Source of the DNA: Actinomycetes bacterium
GTDB taxonomy: Bacteria; Actinomycetota; Acidimicrobiia; Acidimicrobiales; RAAP-2
DNA length: 8,294 nt
Assembly (NCBI GenBank): GCA_021777285.1
Contig: JAJYDR010000103.1
Location: forward strand, 1 to 8,294
Reading direction: 5' to 3'
Shown here: one piece after another, positions 6,498-8,294 of the stretch
Layout: every line of letters begins with the position of its first letter
Position numbering within the stretch: the stretch's first letter is position 1
Position numbers and translations under genes: made by a program
Notes under the pieces: generated by a model
Told to the model about the DNA's origin: nothing
Database searches by the model: none
The model's input: the letters and a program-made list of their open reading frames with translations, nothing else

Positions 6498-7837
6498 GTG
6501 CCAACCTTTCATCAAGCTTCGAGCAATTCATCCAGACAATCTCACTGGGGCCGAAGCAAAGAGGGCGGCTTGATTCAGTTGCCAACGCGTTGCGCACGTT
6601 TCTCGTTGAGTCGTACGGTCTACCCGAACACAATTTCTTCGTGCAGGGCTCGTATCGGAATGAGACGATTGTCGAGCCTACAGACGGTGGTGAGTACGAC
6701 CTCGACATCGCCGCAGTCTGCGTCTTCGATGGGTCGATCAGCGGAAAGGAAGCGTTGGAGGACCTTGCTGAACGCCTCGCGAGTTCTGACGTTTACAGAG
6801 ATCGAATTGAGCCGGACCCAAAGCGACCATGTATCCGACTCAGGTACAGCGAAGATGAAGTCGGCAAGTTCCATGTAGATGTCATTCCTCTTCAGTTCCT
6901 TGGCTCTACCGCACCCCTGAAGGCACCGCGACCGGGAGCACCGTGGAAAGAGACAGCACCCGAGGAATACACGCAGTGGTGCGCCGCGCAAGGTGAGGGC
7001 TTTATCCGAACCGTGAAGATCTTGAAACGATGGAGAGATGAGAACCAGACCCGTCGGAAGGCAGTCAAGTCCATTGTTCTTCAGGTATTGATCGCTAGGG
7101 AGCTAGCGTCGGCCTCCGACGATGCAACGCGGGTGACGGTAACTTTGCGCAACTTGCGTGACTCCCTGGCCGGACTCGCGCGTGCACCGAGAGTGCCGAA
7201 TCCCGTGCTGGTGTCAGAAGATCTGGCGGAGTCATGGAACAACGAAGCCTTCCGGGACTTCGTCAAAGAGCTTGAAAGCGCCGTGGACCTGTCTTCGGCC
7301 GCCGCGAGTGCAGATACCGCTGTTGAGGCGGTAGAGGTCTGGCGCGAACTCCTCGGTGACGACTTTCCAATGGTGAGTACCAGTGAGCTAGGTCTACAGC
7401 TTGAAGATGCAAGTCACGCTGCGACATTCTCCTCGAGGGGTTGGACGGAGGCCCCGGACAACCGGTACTCGGTACACGTGACCGCCAAGTACTCGTCGCG
7501 TAGGAGTAATGTGCCATCTCTTACAATGCAGTCAGGTAAACCGGTACCTGCTGGACGACGTCTCAAGTTTCAGGCTCATGTAGAAGGTCCCCCGGGGCCT
7601 GTTCTGTTTTGGCAGGTAGTCAACACTGGCAGCGATGCCGCCGGGCACGGAGACCTCAGAGGGGACATCTTCGACGGTCGTGACCAGTATAAGACACCGA
7701 AGAGTGGCAGGTTGGAGAATTGGGAAGAGTCAAAGTACCGCGGTACCCACATGATTCGGGCACTGCTGGTGGATGGCAATTCGCGAGTCGTCGCGACAAG
7801 CAACTACTTCTACGTGCCTGTTGACAAGCGCCGTTAG
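6494..7837 (+). CDS. SMODS-family CD-NTase (cGAS/DncV-like) with AGS-C-like sensor domain
   Basis: A 447-residue nucleotidyltransferase of the cGAS/DncV-like (SMODS) group, which makes cyclic di- or trinucleotide messengers during phage infection in CBASS. The catalytic core shows QGSYRNET (51-58) with the Gly-Ser signature, EYDLDIA (67-73) supplying the two metal-binding Asp69 and Asp71, and FHVDVIP (126-132) supplying the third, Asp129, so it appears active. FIRTVKILKRWRDEN (170-184) begins the helical C-lobe, with NPVLVSEDLAESW (236-248) further on. Residues about 325-447 are beta-rich with FWQVVNTG (372-379), RGTHMIRALLVDG (416-428) and a final YFYVPVD. They match my memory of the AGS-C domain (adenylyl/guanylyl cyclase and SMODS C-terminal sensor). 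Translation is coupled to the upstream putative effector. No Cap2/Cap3-like, HORMA or TRIP13 gene is present. The product nucleotide and clade cannot be assigned by eye. Confidence 0.92.
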   Translation: MSANLSSSFEQFIQTISLGPKQRGRLDSVANALRTFLVESYGLPEHNFFVQGSYRNETIVEPTDGGEYDLDIAAVCVFDGSISGKEALEDLAERLASSDVYRDRIEPDPKRPCIRLRYSEDEVGKFHVDVIPLQFLGSTAPLKAPRPGAPWKETAPEEYTQWCAAQGEGFIRTVKILKRWRDENQTRRKAVKSIVLQVLIARELASASDDATRVTVTLRNLRDSLAGLARAPRVPNPVLVSEDLAESWNNEAFRDFVKELESAVDLSSAAASADTAVEAVEVWRELLGDDFPMVSTSELGLQLEDASHAATFSSRGWTEAPDNRYSVHVTAKYSSRRSNVPSLTMQSGKPVPAGRRLKFQAHVEGPPGPVLFWQVVNTGSDAAGHGDLRGDIFDGRDQYKTPKSGRLENWEESKYRGTHMIRALLVDGNSRVVATSNYFYVPVDKRR

Positions 7838-7848
7838 AGGCCTTTGAA

Positions 7849-8142
7849 CTAGGTAGGACTCTGAGTTTGCTGCACGCCAGTCTGAACTCTGTAGCGCCCC
7901 CGTCCCGTCCGCACGATCATGCTGCCGTCGGGCAGCCCCGTGTGGAAGAGACGGGCCAGGGTCTTCTCCACCGCCCACCGCCGGCGTAGGTCGTTGTCCG
8001 GATTCAAACGGGCCACGAGGTCATGCAACTTGAACTCTCGGCGTTCATCGACCAGCCCGGGCAGAACTGCCACGACCTCGTCACGCAGGATTAACCGGTA
8101 CGGACCAGGACGAACACCGATCTGGAAGGACTCGAGGCGCAT
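7849..8142 (-). CDS. Small winged-helix-like hypothetical protein
   Basis: A 97-residue basic protein convergent with the CD-NTase, only 11 bases apart. Codon use is consistent with a real high-GC gene. It runs MRLESFQIG, then RDEVVAVLPGL, a helix FKLHDLVARL, a second helix RRRWAVEKTLARLF and a strand pair SMIVRTGRGRYRV. This order of helices then a basic beta hairpin suggests a winged-helix DNA-binding fold, so it may be a regulator or phage/element protein. The frame extends to a GTG at 8208, but that leaves only 11 bases to the divergent gene; ATG 8142 is preferred although neither has a clear ribosome site. A minus-strand TGTAAT (8194-8199) could be a -10 for the shorter form. The family is not recognised. 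Confidence 0.65.
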   Translation of the reverse strand: MRLESFQIGVRPGPYRLILRDEVVAVLPGLVDERREFKLHDLVARLNPDNDLRRRWAVEKTLARLFHTGLPDGSMIVRTGRGRYRVQTGVQQTQSPT

Positions 8143-8193
8143 CAGCCACGGTTTCGCCTGGGGTACTTGCACCTCCACCAGCCCTGACAAGGG

Positions 8194-8199
8194 ATTACA
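8194..8199 (-). promoter_or_regulatory. Possible -10 element of the winged-helix-like gene
   Basis: Minus-strand TGTAAT matches TATAAT at five of six positions and lies about 51 bases before the ATG at 8142. No good -35 is visible 16-18 bases upstream, so this rests on one hexamer. Confidence 0.2.
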
Positions 8200-8219
8200 C
8201 CAGATCACGAGAGACGACG

Positions 8220-8294
8220 ATGGGCAACCTTGACCCCGACGACTGGTGCGCCAGCGTCGTCGAGGAGGTTCTGGTGGACTCGCCGATCGCGCAT
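8220..8294 (+). CDS. Start of an unidentified protein (partial, cut by window edge)
   Basis: Twenty-five codons are open from ATG 8220 to the window end. All but three end in G or C, a strong coding sign for this genome. The start MGNLDPDDWCASVVEEVL is acidic and looks like an amphipathic helix. GAGAG lies six bases upstream. Too little is present to name a family. It is divergent from the winged-helix-like gene, so that protein could regulate it. Confidence 0.6.
   Translation, partial: MGNLDPDDWCASVVEEVLVDSPIAH

Noticed and set aside
7838..7848. Terminator between the CD-NTase and the convergent gene
   Set aside because: Only 11 bases separate the stops and no stem with a T tract is visible there.
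1..8294. CRISPR array or insertion sequence
   Set aside because: No regularly spaced direct repeats and no DDE transposase or paired terminal repeats were seen.

Overview
This window looks like part of a mobile accessory (defence) region from a high-GC Gram-positive bacterium, most likely an actinomycete. The evidence is strongly G/C-biased third codon positions in most genes, GTG starts, tightly overlapping genes and an actinomycete-style serine recombinase. The genus cannot be read from the sequence.

Layout, left to right. On the minus strand, positions 1-336 encode the N-terminal catalytic part of a serine recombinase that runs off the left edge. A small ORF (333-491) just upstream overlaps its start codon by an ATGA. 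Positions 492-921 hold no convincing gene but contain two inverted-repeat structures (539-607 and 704-734) and a possible promoter.

From 922 to 7837 five plus-strand genes are packed with no gap above 4 bases. The first three form a restriction-modification-like module: a short SAM-binding methylase-like protein with no NPPY motif, an Eco57I-like N6-adenine methylase with NPPY, and a 926-residue protein. That protein joins a GIY-YIG (T5orf172/MUG113-like) nuclease domain, a superfamily 2 helicase motor and a C-terminal RAMA-like domain. The last two genes form a CBASS-like pair: a 165-residue protein with one possible N-terminal membrane segment and no recognised effector domain, then a SMODS-family CD-NTase with an AGS-C-like sensor domain. 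Three of the four junctions are ATGA/GTGA overlaps and the fourth is a 4-base gap, so a single transcript is likely.

After the operon come a convergent minus-strand gene with winged-helix character (7849-8142) and the first 25 codons of a plus-strand gene cut by the right edge (8220-8294).

Inferred working model: the methylase pair marks self DNA, the GIY-YIG/helicase protein translocates on and cuts unmarked DNA, and the nucleotidyltransferase/membrane-protein pair acts as a second, abortive layer expressed with it. Codon use changes inside the RAMA-coding tail of the nuclease gene (about 5850 onward) and stays relaxed through both CBASS-like genes. This suggests two modules of different origin joined within that tail. 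The most novel candidates are the uncharacterised membrane protein at 6000-6497 and the fused RM-CBASS operon.
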